From Pseudoalteromonas umbrosa (GTDB taxonomy: Bacteria > Pseudomonadota > Gammaproteobacteria > Enterobacterales > Alteromonadaceae): a DNA stretch of 64,000 bases. The DNA is taken from the NCBI RefSeq assembly GCF_030125375.1, contig NZ_JASJUU010000005.1:1-64000 (forward strand), given 5' to 3'. Below are positions 1 through 8,493 of the stretch, piece after piece (position 1 is the stretch's first letter; every line of letters starts with the position of its first letter). The notes under the pieces were generated by a model that had not been told where the DNA came from, made no database searches, and worked only from the letters and a program-made list of their open reading frames with translations. The position numbers and the translations under genes are program-made.

Positions 1-110
1 CCGTCCGCCGCTCGTCATCTTCTAGCAAGCTAGAAATGTTACCGCTCGACTTGCATGTGTTAGGCCTGCCGCCAGCGTTCAATCTGAGCCATGATCAAAC
101 TCTTCAATTA
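1..110 (-). rRNA. rrs: 16S ribosomal RNA, 5' end (partial)
   Basis: The reverse complement contains the conserved 16S start (AGAGTTTGATCATGGCTCAG, then the GCTGGCGGCAGGCCTAACAC block and the first variable loop). The gene reads off the left edge, so only about 110 bases are present. The V1 loop (CTAGCTTGCTAG stem) fits Pseudoalteromonas. The mature 5' end is placed at about 110 by comparison with the E. coli 16S start. Confidence 0.96.
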
Positions 111-436
111 AAAGTTTTTTGAATCCGAAGATTCGTGCTCAATGAATTCTGTATAAATTGACTATATAGTCACTCACAAGAAATTGAGACTCTAAATATT
201 TTGTTAGAACTCAATCTGTACGAGTGCCCACACAGATGATTGCTTCATATTTTTAAAGAACAGTATAACTAACCCTTGGTTAGCTACCGCAGCGTTGCTG
301 CGAAGTGGAGCGCCATATTAACCGCTTCACTTTTAAAGTCAACTAGAAAATTTAATTTATTTTCAATTAAGCTTTCAGTTTGGCTTTAACCTTCACTTTG
401 CTGCTTGCTTTTGTGCGTGTTGCTCCGTGTCAGTGG
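111..436 (-). other. rRNA operon leader (transcribed 5' region)
   Basis: Sequence between the rrn promoter and the mature 16S 5' end on the minus strand. It contains a boxA-like antitermination element and a short GC-rich hairpin at 288-302 (CGCAGC / GCTGCG arms). No protein gene is seen. The region would be removed during 16S maturation. Confidence 0.7.
250..262 (-). promoter_or_regulatory. boxA antitermination element of rrn leader
   Basis: The minus strand reads TGTTCTTTAAAAA, close to the classical rrn boxA TGCTCTTTAACAA that recruits NusB/NusE. It lies about 140 bases upstream of the mature 16S end, the expected place in a rrn leader. Confidence 0.75.
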
Positions 437-442
437 GTGCGC

Positions 443-470
443 ATTATAGGGAGATTTGAGATTAGCGCAA
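443..470 (-). promoter_or_regulatory. rrn P1-type promoter
   Basis: The minus strand shows TTGCGC (465-470), a 16-base spacer and a perfect TATAAT (443-448), followed by a GC-rich discriminator (GCGCACC). An A/T-rich tract at about 471-530 could act as an UP element. A GC-rich discriminator is the usual feature of stringently controlled rRNA promoters. Start of transcription is inferred near 436. Confidence 0.8.
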
Positions 471-674
471 GGGCTTTTTTATTAAATTTTAAAAAAAACG
501 CACAAACGCTCAAAAACCCAGCAAAACCACACTTTTAGCAACGTTAAGTTCAATAAAGAAGCATAATTTTTCACAACATCTATATTTTATTATTGCGATG
601 TTTAATTAAGTCGTTAAGATAGCAACCTTTCTTTGTTAAATTAATGTGTATTCACTGTTTATTGGTAGATCGTT

Positions 675-1148
675 ATGAATTCTTCAGGTCGTAAAACACT
701 CGTTACTATTCTTATACTTGCAATTTTGGGGTATGTGATGGTTACGTTTTTATTAGCAAATAGCCAAATCGACTCCGCGGTACTATTTGCACTTGGTATT
801 GTAATAGGTGGTCTGGTAGCAATAACAATTAATAAAACAACTATTGCGCAGCCAGACAACGCTAGCACTATACCTACAAAAACACTTTATGTTGGTAATT
901 TGCCTTATCGTGCAAACGAACAAGCAGTCAGAGAATTGTTTGAAGAAAAAGGCCAAGTATTTTCTGTGCGTTTATTAAAGGATAAAAATACAGGAAAGAG
1001 GAGAGGTTTTGGTTTTGTTGAGATGCCGGAGGGTGATGCTAACAAAGCAATTAAAGAACTTAATGAAATGGAGTTTCAACAACGCACTTTAAAAGTTAGA
1101 GAAGCTAAGCAAAAGCAAGAAGAGTCAGAGCCTAACTCTATAGCTTAA
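675..1148 (+). CDS. Membrane-anchored RRM RNA-binding protein
   Basis: 157 residues. Two hydrophobic segments (about 8-28 and 33-52) are followed by a single RNA recognition motif (about 69-145) with RNP2 LYVGNL at 71-76 and RNP1 RRGFGFVEM at 109-117. The tail is charged (KQKQEESEP). Bacterial RRM proteins are usually short and soluble; here the same domain is tethered to the inner membrane by a hairpin of two helices, so the RRM should face the cytoplasm (inference). The gene is transcribed away from the rrn promoter and its 3' end overlaps murI by 11 bases, tail to tail. RNA targets are unknown. Confidence 0.88.
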   Translation: MNSSGRKTLVTILILAILGYVMVTFLLANSQIDSAVLFALGIVIGGLVAITINKTTIAQPDNASTIPTKTLYVGNLPYRANEQAVRELFEEKGQVFSVRLLKDKNTGKRRGFGFVEMPEGDANKAIKELNEMEFQQRTLKVREAKQKQEESEPNSIA

Positions 1149-1944
1149 TCAATTCTATATTTATACAGTGCTTAATAGCTGCTGTGCAGGTCGCATACCA
1201 ATGCGTCAAGTCATTTGGATTTGACGCCAGCAGCTTTTCTTTTACTCCATTTATATTTTCCCCCCCATGCGTACACTCCTGTTGAGTTAACAAATACTCT
1301 ACTCTCTTCGCTATAGCATAACCCGAATCAATTAAATCTACTTCTGTGTGTAATTGTGCTCTTAAAGCATTTTTAATAATGGGGAAGTGTGTGCACCCTA
1401 ATACAAGCTTATCTATACCTGTATTTATATTTAGCCTATCCAACTCAGTCTTTAACTGATCTTGTTTGAGAGATTTATGCCAATGAAAATGTTCTGCAAT
1501 TGCTACCAACTCAGTGGTGTGATAAATATCAACCTGACAATCACTCGCAAAATTTGAAATTAGATTCGCGGTATAAGTATTCTTTGAAGTTGCAGGAGTC
1601 GCTAACAAGCCGATGTGCTTCCTTTTACTCGAATTTGCTGCAGGTTTTATCGCAGGCACTACCCCAACTATTGGCGTAGCCGTGTATTGTCGCGCAGTCT
1701 CCAAGGCATAAGTAGAAGCTGTATTACATGCAATCACGATCACATCAACAGACTTATTTGTAATATCAAGCCAAGACAATAACGATCTCAATCTAGATTT
1801 AATGGTTTCTTGGGATTGCAGCCCATAAGGCAGCAATGCATTATCCATCACGTAGCTATAGCGGGCGTACGGTAATCTTTTTTTGAGATGTGATAGAACA
1901 CTTGTCCCACCGATCCCTGAATCAAAAACTAAAATATGTGGCAA
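1138..1944 (-). CDS. murI: Glutamate racemase
   Basis: 268 residues, normal length. MurI interconverts L- and D-glutamate to supply D-Glu for peptidoglycan in the cytoplasm. The family's N-terminal FDSGIGG is present, and the two catalytic cysteines are C73 (ACNTAS) and C184 (GCTHFP). The start is a TTG: the family begins with PHILVFDSG, and an in-frame TGA lies two codons upstream, leaving no ATG. A GGGGGA ribosome-binding site sits at 1951-1956. The start codon lies inside a perfect inverted repeat (1940-1949 with 1971-1980), described separately. The 3' end overlaps the RRM gene. Confidence 0.95.
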   Translation of the reverse strand: MPHILVFDSGIGGTSVLSHLKKRLPYARYSYVMDNALLPYGLQSQETIKSRLRSLLSWLDITNKSVDVIVIACNTASTYALETARQYTATPIVGVVPAIKPAANSSKRKHIGLLATPATSKNTYTANLISNFASDCQVDIYHTTELVAIAEHFHWHKSLKQDQLKTELDRLNINTGIDKLVLGCTHFPIIKNALRAQLHTEVDLIDSGYAIAKRVEYLLTQQECTHGGENINGVKEKLLASNPNDLTHWYATCTAAIKHCINIELIKL

Positions 1945-1981
1945 ACTTCAATCCCCCGCGTTCAAGACCCGAAGTTTGCCA
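1939..1981 (-). promoter_or_regulatory. Stem-loop enclosing murI start codon
   Basis: GGCAAACTTC at 1940-1949 pairs perfectly with GAAGTTTGCC at 1971-1980, and the pair at 1939/1981 extends it to 11 base pairs with a 21-base loop. On the murI mRNA the TTG start (1944-1942) is inside the stem and the GGGGGA ribosome-binding site is in the loop. It could limit translation initiation, or serve as a poor terminator for the DUF5610 gene upstream. No U-run follows, which favours the first idea. Confidence 0.5.
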
Positions 1982-2013
1982 TGCTAAAGAGCGAAAATAA
2001 ACACTAAAACAAC

Positions 2014-3117
2014 TTAGCTATTTTGTGTCTCTTCTTTGCTATTCAAAGCACTGAAATAACTTTGTGCATAATCTAAGAACTGGTTAAGCCTTTGTTGACC
2101 TTCATTCATCCATGCCATGATATCAGGCAGCTGCGCTTGTAGACCCAGTGATTCAGCGTCACTATTCAACCCTTCCAGTCGCTTATCTAATGGTGCAAAT
2201 GCTTGCTCTAATTCCTTCATCGGATTGCTTTGCTGATATTGTGCAATCGCTGCCGACGTTTTACTTTGCCTTAAGTCCATCGTAAAGTTAGCAATTTGCT
2301 CACTATTTAGACTCAGCCCTTTAGCTAGCTCAAAGGCATCATCGTATTCACCGGCAAAAAATGAGTCACTTACATCACGAATATCTTCCATCATTGCATT
2401 AATGGCTTCTTGCTCTTCTTCATTAAGCTCACCATTCACACTGATAGAAAAGCTCACTTCTTGAGAACTGCTCTCTCCATATGCGAAACCGACATTATCA
2501 CCATCGCGCTCGTAACTGGCACCACGAGACTGACTGTAAGCATCACTGAACGAAATAACGACTTCGTCACCTTCGGCCGTAGTAAAAGCATACTCAGCTT
2601 TATTCGAAAGACTGGCAAATTGCGCTGCACTGACAGACAAATGCTGAGGAGTAGGGTTAAACAGCTCTTTTTCAAACTCATCTAAACCACTAAAAATCCC
2701 TTCTTTGGACTTTTCTATGCCCTCAGAGATTTCATCATCAAATAGCCCTGAATCTTTTAGCTCACCCGTTGCTTCATCAATACCTGTTTGCACGCCTTTG
2801 CGAGCTTGTTCTAACATGCTCTTTAAGGTGTCATCATCCTGACCATCCGCTTTTGCTTTATTGATGGCTCCCTGCACAAAGCCAAGTACATTCTTAACAA
2901 TTTCTTCGTAATCAAAAAAAGGCTTTTCGGATTCTTCTTTTTTTTCAATTCCCAGTGCCTGAGCCAACTTATCATCGAGCACTTTCGCAGCAACCTGAGA
3001 CTTATTCCCCTGATAAACATCGGGGTTTATTGAAATATTAGGAATGTTTGGCTTTGCTTTTGCTGCATTATGCTGCATTGCTGGGTTTAACAGCTGATTC
3101 AACTGTCCGATTTTCAT
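2014..3117 (-). CDS. DUF5610 domain-containing protein
   Basis: 367 residues, no signal peptide and no transmembrane helix. The N-terminal 60 residues are low in structure (MKIGQLNQLLNP, then an Asn/Pro/Lys-rich stretch). A conserved block follows from about 40 to 160 (AAKVLDDKLAQALGIE, FVQGAINKAKADGQDD, LEQARKGVQTGIDEA), which I recognise as the DUF5610 type, often seen in marine gammaproteobacteria. The C-terminal half holds Glu/Asp-rich helices. Function unknown. The start is supported by GGAG 8 bases upstream. It reads in the same direction as murI with a 69-base gap, so they may share a transcript. Confidence 0.75.
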   Translation of the reverse strand: MKIGQLNQLLNPAMQHNAAKAKPNIPNISINPDVYQGNKSQVAAKVLDDKLAQALGIEKKEESEKPFFDYEEIVKNVLGFVQGAINKAKADGQDDDTLKSMLEQARKGVQTGIDEATGELKDSGLFDDEISEGIEKSKEGIFSGLDEFEKELFNPTPQHLSVSAAQFASLSNKAEYAFTTAEGDEVVISFSDAYSQSRGASYERDGDNVGFAYGESSSQEVSFSISVNGELNEEEQEAINAMMEDIRDVSDSFFAGEYDDAFELAKGLSLNSEQIANFTMDLRQSKTSAAIAQYQQSNPMKELEQAFAPLDKRLEGLNSDAESLGLQAQLPDIMAWMNEGQQRLNQFLDYAQSYFSALNSKEETQNS

Positions 3118-3278
3118 GATTGCTCTCCGCTATACCCTATCAGTTAATTATCGGCCATATGTGACAAAGCTAAAGGTGATTTGTACAATAAAACTGCAAT
3201 TTTAGCCCTAAGCACTGGACAAATGTTCCTCGCCCCCTAAAATAGCGCCTCCTTGCAATATACAAAGGTAGCCTCAGC

Positions 3279-4376
3279 ATGGCCGTGATCACAATCGATG
3301 CTTCGCAATACGAACAGCAGCTTGCAGAAAAACAACAGCGTATTAGTGCGCAATTCGCTCGCTTTAATGCCCCTGAATTAGAAGTTTATGACTCTGAAAC
3401 CAGCCATTACAGACAGCGCTGTGAATTTCGCGTATGGCACGATGGCGAAGATTTGTATCACATTATGTTTGACCAACAAAGTAAAGAAAAAATACGTGTC
3501 GACCATTTCGACCCAGGCGCACCTTTAGTCAACGAGCTGATGCAAGTGATGATGGAAAAGCTTCGTCACAATGAAATTTTAAGACGAAAGTTATTTCAAA
3601 TTGACTATCTATCAACGCTAAGCGGTGAAATTTTAGTAAGTTTGCTTTATCACAAGCAGCTTGATGATAGTTGGCAAGAAGCGATGACTGCACTAAGAGC
3701 AGAACTCCAGAAAACTTATAAAATCGACTTTATCGGTAGAGCAAGAAAACAAAAAGTTGTCTTTGGTAATGATTTCGTCACGGAAAAGCTTACTGTGGAC
3801 GATACAGAATATACTTATCAACAAGTCGAAAACAGCTTTACTCAACCTAATGCAAAAGTGAATGAAAAAATGCTGTCATGGGCTAAATCTATTGCGCGCC
3901 CGCTCTCAAATGACTTGCTCGAGCTCTATTGTGGTAATGGTAATTTCTCTATCGCACTAGCAGAGCATTTTGATCGTGTTCTAGCCACTGAAATTTCAAA
4001 ATCGTCTGTACATTCCGCACAATATAATATTGCAGCCAATAAGGTCTCAAATTTAGATATTATCCGTATGTCGAGTGAAGAATTTACTGATGCAATGCAA
4101 GGCAAACGTAGCTTCTCCCGTCTCAATGGTATTGATCTGCAGTCTTACAATTGCCAAACAATATTAGTTGACCCACCTCGTGCAGGTATGGACGAACTGA
4201 CCTGCCGATTAGTCAGTAACTATGACAATATCATTTATATTTCTTGTAACCCGGATACATTAGAACGTGACCTTGATATTTTAAGTGAAACTCACAAAAT
4301 CGAGCGCATTGCGATATTTGATCAGTTTCCATATACACACCATGTTGAATCCGGAGTATTTTTAACGCGTAAATAA
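3279..4376 (+). CDS. trmA: tRNA (uracil-5-)-methyltransferase
   Basis: 365 residues, one short of E. coli TrmA. It makes m5U54 in the T-loop of tRNA using S-adenosylmethionine. The SAM site is LELYCGNGNFS (about 214-224), the DPPRAG motif is at 298-303, and the catalytic cysteine is C323 in YISCNP. It lacks the N-terminal TRAM domain of RumA-type paralogs, which favours TrmA. The start has an AAGGTAG ribosome-binding site. A strong bidirectional terminator follows. Confidence 0.96.
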   Translation: MAVITIDASQYEQQLAEKQQRISAQFARFNAPELEVYDSETSHYRQRCEFRVWHDGEDLYHIMFDQQSKEKIRVDHFDPGAPLVNELMQVMMEKLRHNEILRRKLFQIDYLSTLSGEILVSLLYHKQLDDSWQEAMTALRAELQKTYKIDFIGRARKQKVVFGNDFVTEKLTVDDTEYTYQQVENSFTQPNAKVNEKMLSWAKSIARPLSNDLLELYCGNGNFSIALAEHFDRVLATEISKSSVHSAQYNIAANKVSNLDIIRMSSEEFTDAMQGKRSFSRLNGIDLQSYNCQTILVDPPRAGMDELTCRLVSNYDNIIYISCNPDTLERDLDILSETHKIERIAIFDQFPYTHHVESGVFLTRK

Positions 4377-4394
4377 TACTGCTAACCCGAAATC

Positions 4395-4422
4395 AAAAAA
4401 CCCCGCAATTGCGGGGTTTTTT
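4395..4422. terminator. Bidirectional Rho-independent terminator (trmA / dsbA-like)
   Basis: A perfect palindrome AAAAAACCCCGCAA / TTGCGGGGTTTTTT at 4395-4422. The GC stem is flanked by an A-run and a U-run, so it works on both strands. It separates convergent trmA and the dsbA pair. Confidence 0.93.
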
Positions 4423-4437
4423 ATTTATTTTATAAAC

Positions 4438-5070
4438 TTACTTGCTAGCTAAGTAGTTAATCAATTTCGCAATGTCATCTGGGCTGGTGATACCTGAGTC
4501 TCTGCCAAGTACTAACTTATATTTACCGCTAACAATAAATGTCGGCACACTTGATAAAGCGCCTTTTTCTTGCAGCTGTTTTTGCTGTCTTGCCATTTTC
4601 GAAGCTTTAGTACGCACAGAGAAACTCTTGTACATTTTATCAAACTTAGCACCATCAACGCCTTGTGCAACAAATACGTCTTTGATGTCTGCTAGTTCAT
4701 TGAACTTGCCACGTTTTGTGTGTATGTGGTTGAACATAGCAGACACAATTTGCTTCTTCTGCGGTAAAACCTCAGCGGTTGCTAGTGCTGTAGCAATCAT
4801 TTTTTGATGTTCAGGGTCGCGACTACCAATAAAATCAACATGGCTCTTTTTAAATTTAACACCGTCGTCTAATTTTGGTTTAAACTCTTCAATCAACCCC
4901 TCAAAGTTATTACACGCTGGGCAATAAAATGAAAAGTACTCTGTCACTTCAGGCTTTTTCGTTCCGCGCTCTGCAATCACTTCATAATGTTTACCCTCTT
5001 CGTATGTGGCAGCATTTGCAGCCAAAGGTAACATCAATGCTAACAACGCAGCTTTTATCGATTTCAACAT
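4438..5070 (-). CDS. Thiol:disulfide interchange protein, DsbA family (CPAC type)
   Basis: 210 residues with a Sec signal peptide (MLKSIKAALLALMLPLAANA) and a thioredoxin fold with inserted helical domain. The active site is FYCPAC (C50-C53), with the cis-Pro loop SVPTF near the C-terminus. It is a close paralog of the gene just upstream: signal peptides and overall layout match, but the dipeptide between the cysteines is PA instead of PH, which should alter redox potential and perhaps substrate choice. The ATG at 5070 is chosen over a TTG at 5082 because GGAGA sits 5 bases before it. It is co-transcribed with the upstream copy (15-base gap). Confidence 0.88.
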   Translation of the reverse strand: MLKSIKAALLALMLPLAANAATYEEGKHYEVIAERGTKKPEVTEYFSFYCPACNNFEGLIEEFKPKLDDGVKFKKSHVDFIGSRDPEHQKMIATALATAEVLPQKKQIVSAMFNHIHTKRGKFNELADIKDVFVAQGVDGAKFDKMYKSFSVRTKASKMARQQKQLQEKGALSSVPTFIVSGKYKLVLGRDSGITSPDDIAKLINYLASK

Positions 5071-5085
5071 ATTATTCTCCAACCA

Positions 5086-5709
5086 TTATTTTTCTAATAA
5101 GTGTTTAACTAATTCGTTGAATTCAGCTTGGCTTTTCAAAGAATTTGTAATTACACGGTATTTATCATTGACGATAAATGTAGGCACACCTCTTAGAGCG
5201 CCAGCTTCACTGAATCGCTTCTGATCGTCTTGCATTGCCTTTTCAGCTGCAATAACAGGCATACTTGCCAGTGCCGATTCAAACTTTTCAGCTGATACAC
5301 CGTGTGCTTCTAGTAACTTTTGCACGTCTTTCATGCTAGCAAAGCGGCCATTTTGCTCATGGATCGTCTTAAAAATTTGATCAACCACTTGCGAATCAAC
5401 ACCAAATTGCTGCGCAATAATATAACCATAGCTTAGGTATTGCTGTGCCTCTGGCGGTAAGCCACCTAAGAAGTTGACATGGATCTTTTCAAAAGGAACT
5501 GTTATTGGCAGGCTAGCATGCAACGCTCTAGCTGGACCTTCAAACGTATAGCAATGAGGACAATAAAATGAAAAGAACTCCACAACTCGTGGCGTTTTAC
5601 TCTTCTCTAATGATAGTGTTTCATAATGCACACTTTCTTTAAACTCAGCAGCCATTGCAGCAATTGGCAAACATAGCGCCAGCAAGGCCACTTTAATCGA
5701 TTTCAACAT
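5086..5709 (-). CDS. dsbA: Thiol:disulfide interchange protein DsbA
   Basis: 207 residues, typical length. A periplasmic oxidase that introduces disulfide bonds into exported proteins. The signal peptide ends near AMAA, the canonical active site FYCPHC is at C50-C53, and the cis-Pro segment is GVPTF. It lies directly behind srkA as in E. coli (yihE-dsbA) and ahead of a CPAC paralog, giving a srkA-dsbA-dsbA operon. Its oxidised substrates may include the type II secretion cargo encoded nearby (inference). Confidence 0.94.
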   Translation of the reverse strand: MLKSIKVALLALCLPIAAMAAEFKESVHYETLSLEKSKTPRVVEFFSFYCPHCYTFEGPARALHASLPITVPFEKIHVNFLGGLPPEAQQYLSYGYIIAQQFGVDSQVVDQIFKTIHEQNGRFASMKDVQKLLEAHGVSAEKFESALASMPVIAAEKAMQDDQKRFSEAGALRGVPTFIVNDKYRVITNSLKSQAEFNELVKHLLEK

Positions 5710-5728
5710 GTACTTTCTCTCTTAAATT

Positions 5729-6703
5729 TTATGGATAAATTGTTAGAGCTGGCTCATCAAGCGCAGCCAATTGTTCTTTTAATGCCAAGATCTGCTGTTC
5801 CCAATATTTGTCTGTCGAAAACCAAGAAAAGTTCCTTGGAAATGCAGGATCTTGCCAACGTTTTGCCAACCACCCCATATAGTGGATCATACGCATTGCC
5901 CGCAGCGGTTCAATTAGTTGTAATTGAGTCATGTCTAAGTCACTAAACTCCTCATAACCACCGAGTAAAGTGTCTAATTGCAATGCCTGGTTTTGACGGT
6001 CGCCATTTAACATCATCCATAGGTCTTGGATAGCTGGTCCCTGACGACAATCATCTAAGTCTACAATCATTAATTGTTCTTGAGACCACAGAATATTGCC
6101 AGCATGGCAATCTCCATGCAATCTGATCGTATCATTAACTGTGAATTTTTCTTCCGTTTTTTTAACAACTTGCTCTAAAACAGTAGAAAAAGCCAAATGC
6201 AGGGTTTGGGGTAAACACTCGCTAGCCAAAATATCTTGGCTAGCTTGTTTTAAAAAGCTGTCAGTATCGACGTTGGGGCGATGTTTAAAGTCATATTTTT
6301 TAGATACGCTGTGAAGCCGTCCGATGTAGCGCCCCAAGACTTCAAGTTGATCTAGATTATCCATCTCAAACTGTCTTCCACCCACACTCGGGAATAACGC
6401 AAAACGGTACCCTTGGTGTTCAAATAAACTGGTATTATCTCGCTTAATAGGGGACACAACAGGGACTTCAGACTCAGCAAGTTCAAATGAAAATGCATGC
6501 TCTTCCTTAATCTGTTCATCGCTCCAGCGGTTCGGACGATAAAACTTTACAACATAGCGCTTGGCGTCATCACTACGGAACTGATACACGCGATTTTCAT
6601 AGCTGTTTAGAGGAAGAAGTCCAGATTCTGGGTAAACACCAATACTTTCGATTGCATCGAGAATCAGATCTGGTGTGAGATTTTGATAGCTAAAGTCGCT
6701 CAT
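5729..6703 (-). CDS. srkA: Stress response kinase SrkA (YihE/RdoA)
   Basis: 324 residues, close to the 328 of E. coli SrkA. A cytoplasmic Ser/Thr kinase with the aminoglycoside-phosphotransferase fold. The catalytic loop LHGDCHAGNILW and the metal-binding VDLDDC motif lie in the middle of the protein; the N-terminal ENRVYQF region and the FRSDDAKRYVVKFYRP strand provide the ATP-binding lobe. In E. coli it counters stress-induced death and is co-transcribed with dsbA from a Cpx-controlled promoter. The 19-base gap to dsbA here suggests the same operon. Confidence 0.93.
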   Translation of the reverse strand: MSDFSYQNLTPDLILDAIESIGVYPESGLLPLNSYENRVYQFRSDDAKRYVVKFYRPNRWSDEQIKEEHAFSFELAESEVPVVSPIKRDNTSLFEHQGYRFALFPSVGGRQFEMDNLDQLEVLGRYIGRLHSVSKKYDFKHRPNVDTDSFLKQASQDILASECLPQTLHLAFSTVLEQVVKKTEEKFTVNDTIRLHGDCHAGNILWSQEQLMIVDLDDCRQGPAIQDLWMMLNGDRQNQALQLDTLLGGYEEFSDLDMTQLQLIEPLRAMRMIHYMGWLAKRWQDPAFPRNFSWFSTDKYWEQQILALKEQLAALDEPALTIYP

Positions 6704-6815
6704 TGCTGCTGTCCATTAATCATGTGAAAAGTGTTGGTATTGGCTAATAAAGCCTTTAGACCACAGCGCCATAGGATAAAGCCAAGTATGTTATGAAGCA
6801 AAAATATATTATTGC

Positions 6816-6846
6816 TTGGGGAATATACTTAATGTATATCCCCCAA
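6816..6846 (-). terminator. Hairpin downstream of ccoG
   Basis: TTGGGG (6816-6821) pairs with CCCCAA (6841-6846), and a second AT stem (6823-6828 with 6834-6839) lies above one mismatch. It lies 10 bases beyond the ccoG stop. The U-run after it is weak (AAGCAATAATATATTTTT), so termination is plausible but not certain. Confidence 0.5.
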
Positions 6847-6855
6847 TACAGACGC

Positions 6856-8277
6856 TTAACGTCCTTTGAAGAAGTTTGTCGGCTGGGAAATTTGGGACTC
6901 AGGTGCTGAGTCACTCGATAGTACAAAATGAAACTCAGTCACAGGCTTTGTCAGGTCATATGGGTCCATTACCACAGAAACGGGGATATCTAATGTAGAC
7001 CCTGCGGAAACAGTAGCAGATTGCTTGCCCAAAAGCTCAAAATGCTCGAGACCACTCACCGCAATATTAAAAGTTTGTATTGTCTGCGCTTTGTTTATCA
7101 ATTTAAGGGTATAGGTATTCTCAACCATACCATCGTAATTAACTCGATATAATTGGTTTCTATCGCGGATAATATCCAACTCAAATGTTTTTCTCATCGC
7201 AATATTAACAAGTAAAGCACCGCTTAAGATTAATAAAATAAGCACGTAGCCAATTAATTTAGGGCGTACTGGCTGTGTTACCCGTTTTGCATGTTCTAAA
7301 TTACGCTCAGTTGTATATGAAATTAAACCACGCGCATAGTTCATTTTATCCATCACACCATCACACGCATCGATGCAAGCCCCACAATTAATGCACTCAT
7401 ATTGTAATCCATTGCGTATATCTATCCCTGTTGGGCAAACTTGAACACATAATTTGCAGTCAATACAATCGCCTAAACCTAGTTCTTTCGGGTCTTGTTT
7501 ACGGCCTCGTGGTCCCCTACCTTCACCTCGTTTGTTATCATAGCTCACGGTAAAAGTGTCTTTATCAAACATGGCAGATTGAAACCGCGAATAAGGACAA
7601 ATATGCAAGCACATGATTTCCCGCATCCATCCCGCATTGCCATATGTACACACTGCAAATACCACAACACTTGTAGTCGCATAGGCACTTGCTGAAAACA
7701 TCATCAGGTCAGGTAACAGCGCTCTTATTGGTGTGAAGTAGCCAACAAAGGTGACCGCAGTGTAAAACGAAAAGGCTAACCAACTAACATGCTTTGCGCC
7801 TTTTCGAAAGAGCTTGTCTAAGTCCATAGGGCGCTGATCGAGCTTTTTCCGCTGATTTGCAGACCCCTCGCATTTTTCTTCGAACCAGATAAAAATAAAT
7901 GTCCAGACTGTTTGCGGACACGTATAGCCACACCAAACTCGGCCATAAAATGTAGTTACTAAAAAAAGGGCAAACGCCGCAATCATTAAAATAAATGCCA
8001 GAATCGTCAAATCTTGTGGCCATAACGTCAGGCCAAAAATATTGAACTTCTGTTCAAACAAATCAAACAGTACAGCTTGGTGGCCATTAAAATTAAGCCA
8101 AGGCAAAAGCATAAAGGCAAGCATACCTAAAAAGCCGATCCGCTGACGCAGCAATTGATGCATACCTTTCACCGCGCGTACATAAATACGATTACGCGGG
8201 TTAAATCTATCCGGCTGAAGGTTCTCCGGCTTTTGAATCTCAACAGGGATATTCTTGATTTTAATTTTATTGTCCAT
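6856..8277 (-). CDS. ccoG: Cytochrome c oxidase accessory protein CcoG (FixG/RdxA)
   Basis: 473 residues. A membrane protein with several helices in the first 210 residues, two CP motifs (WCGYTCPQ at 115-122, CLHICPYS at 223-230) and a dicluster ferredoxin region with cysteines at 271, 274, 277, 281 and 295, 298, 301, 305. The C-terminal part is an Ig-like periplasmic domain. The family reduces Cu(II) for assembly of cbb3 oxidase. No ccoNOPQ or ccoHIS lies in the window, so this copy is separated from its usual partners here. An AAGGAG site precedes the start. Confidence 0.93.
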   Translation of the reverse strand: MDNKIKIKNIPVEIQKPENLQPDRFNPRNRIYVRAVKGMHQLLRQRIGFLGMLAFMLLPWLNFNGHQAVLFDLFEQKFNIFGLTLWPQDLTILAFILMIAAFALFLVTTFYGRVWCGYTCPQTVWTFIFIWFEEKCEGSANQRKKLDQRPMDLDKLFRKGAKHVSWLAFSFYTAVTFVGYFTPIRALLPDLMMFSASAYATTSVVVFAVCTYGNAGWMREIMCLHICPYSRFQSAMFDKDTFTVSYDNKRGEGRGPRGRKQDPKELGLGDCIDCKLCVQVCPTGIDIRNGLQYECINCGACIDACDGVMDKMNYARGLISYTTERNLEHAKRVTQPVRPKLIGYVLILLILSGALLVNIAMRKTFELDIIRDRNQLYRVNYDGMVENTYTLKLINKAQTIQTFNIAVSGLEHFELLGKQSATVSAGSTLDIPVSVVMDPYDLTKPVTEFHFVLSSDSAPESQISQPTNFFKGR

Positions 8278-8493
8278 ACAAGCTCCTTAAGTGCTTTGGA
8301 CAGGTTACTCGCTACAGTGACCTTACTTTTACTAAGGATATTATATGCAACAGCTCGCTATTAGCGTAGCCATAAATCGCACGACGGTGACAAAAACTAC
8401 GAATATTTCCTGAGCAATTCGCTTGCTTTTGATTCTTGCATTTTATTACACTGTGACTTTGATTGAGTCGAATAGATCAAATTTGCGAGCTTT

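Noticed and set aside
8459..8482. TTTGAT ... ATCAAA as an FNR site before the 8494 gene
   Set aside because: The spacer is 12 bases, whereas an FNR site needs 4.
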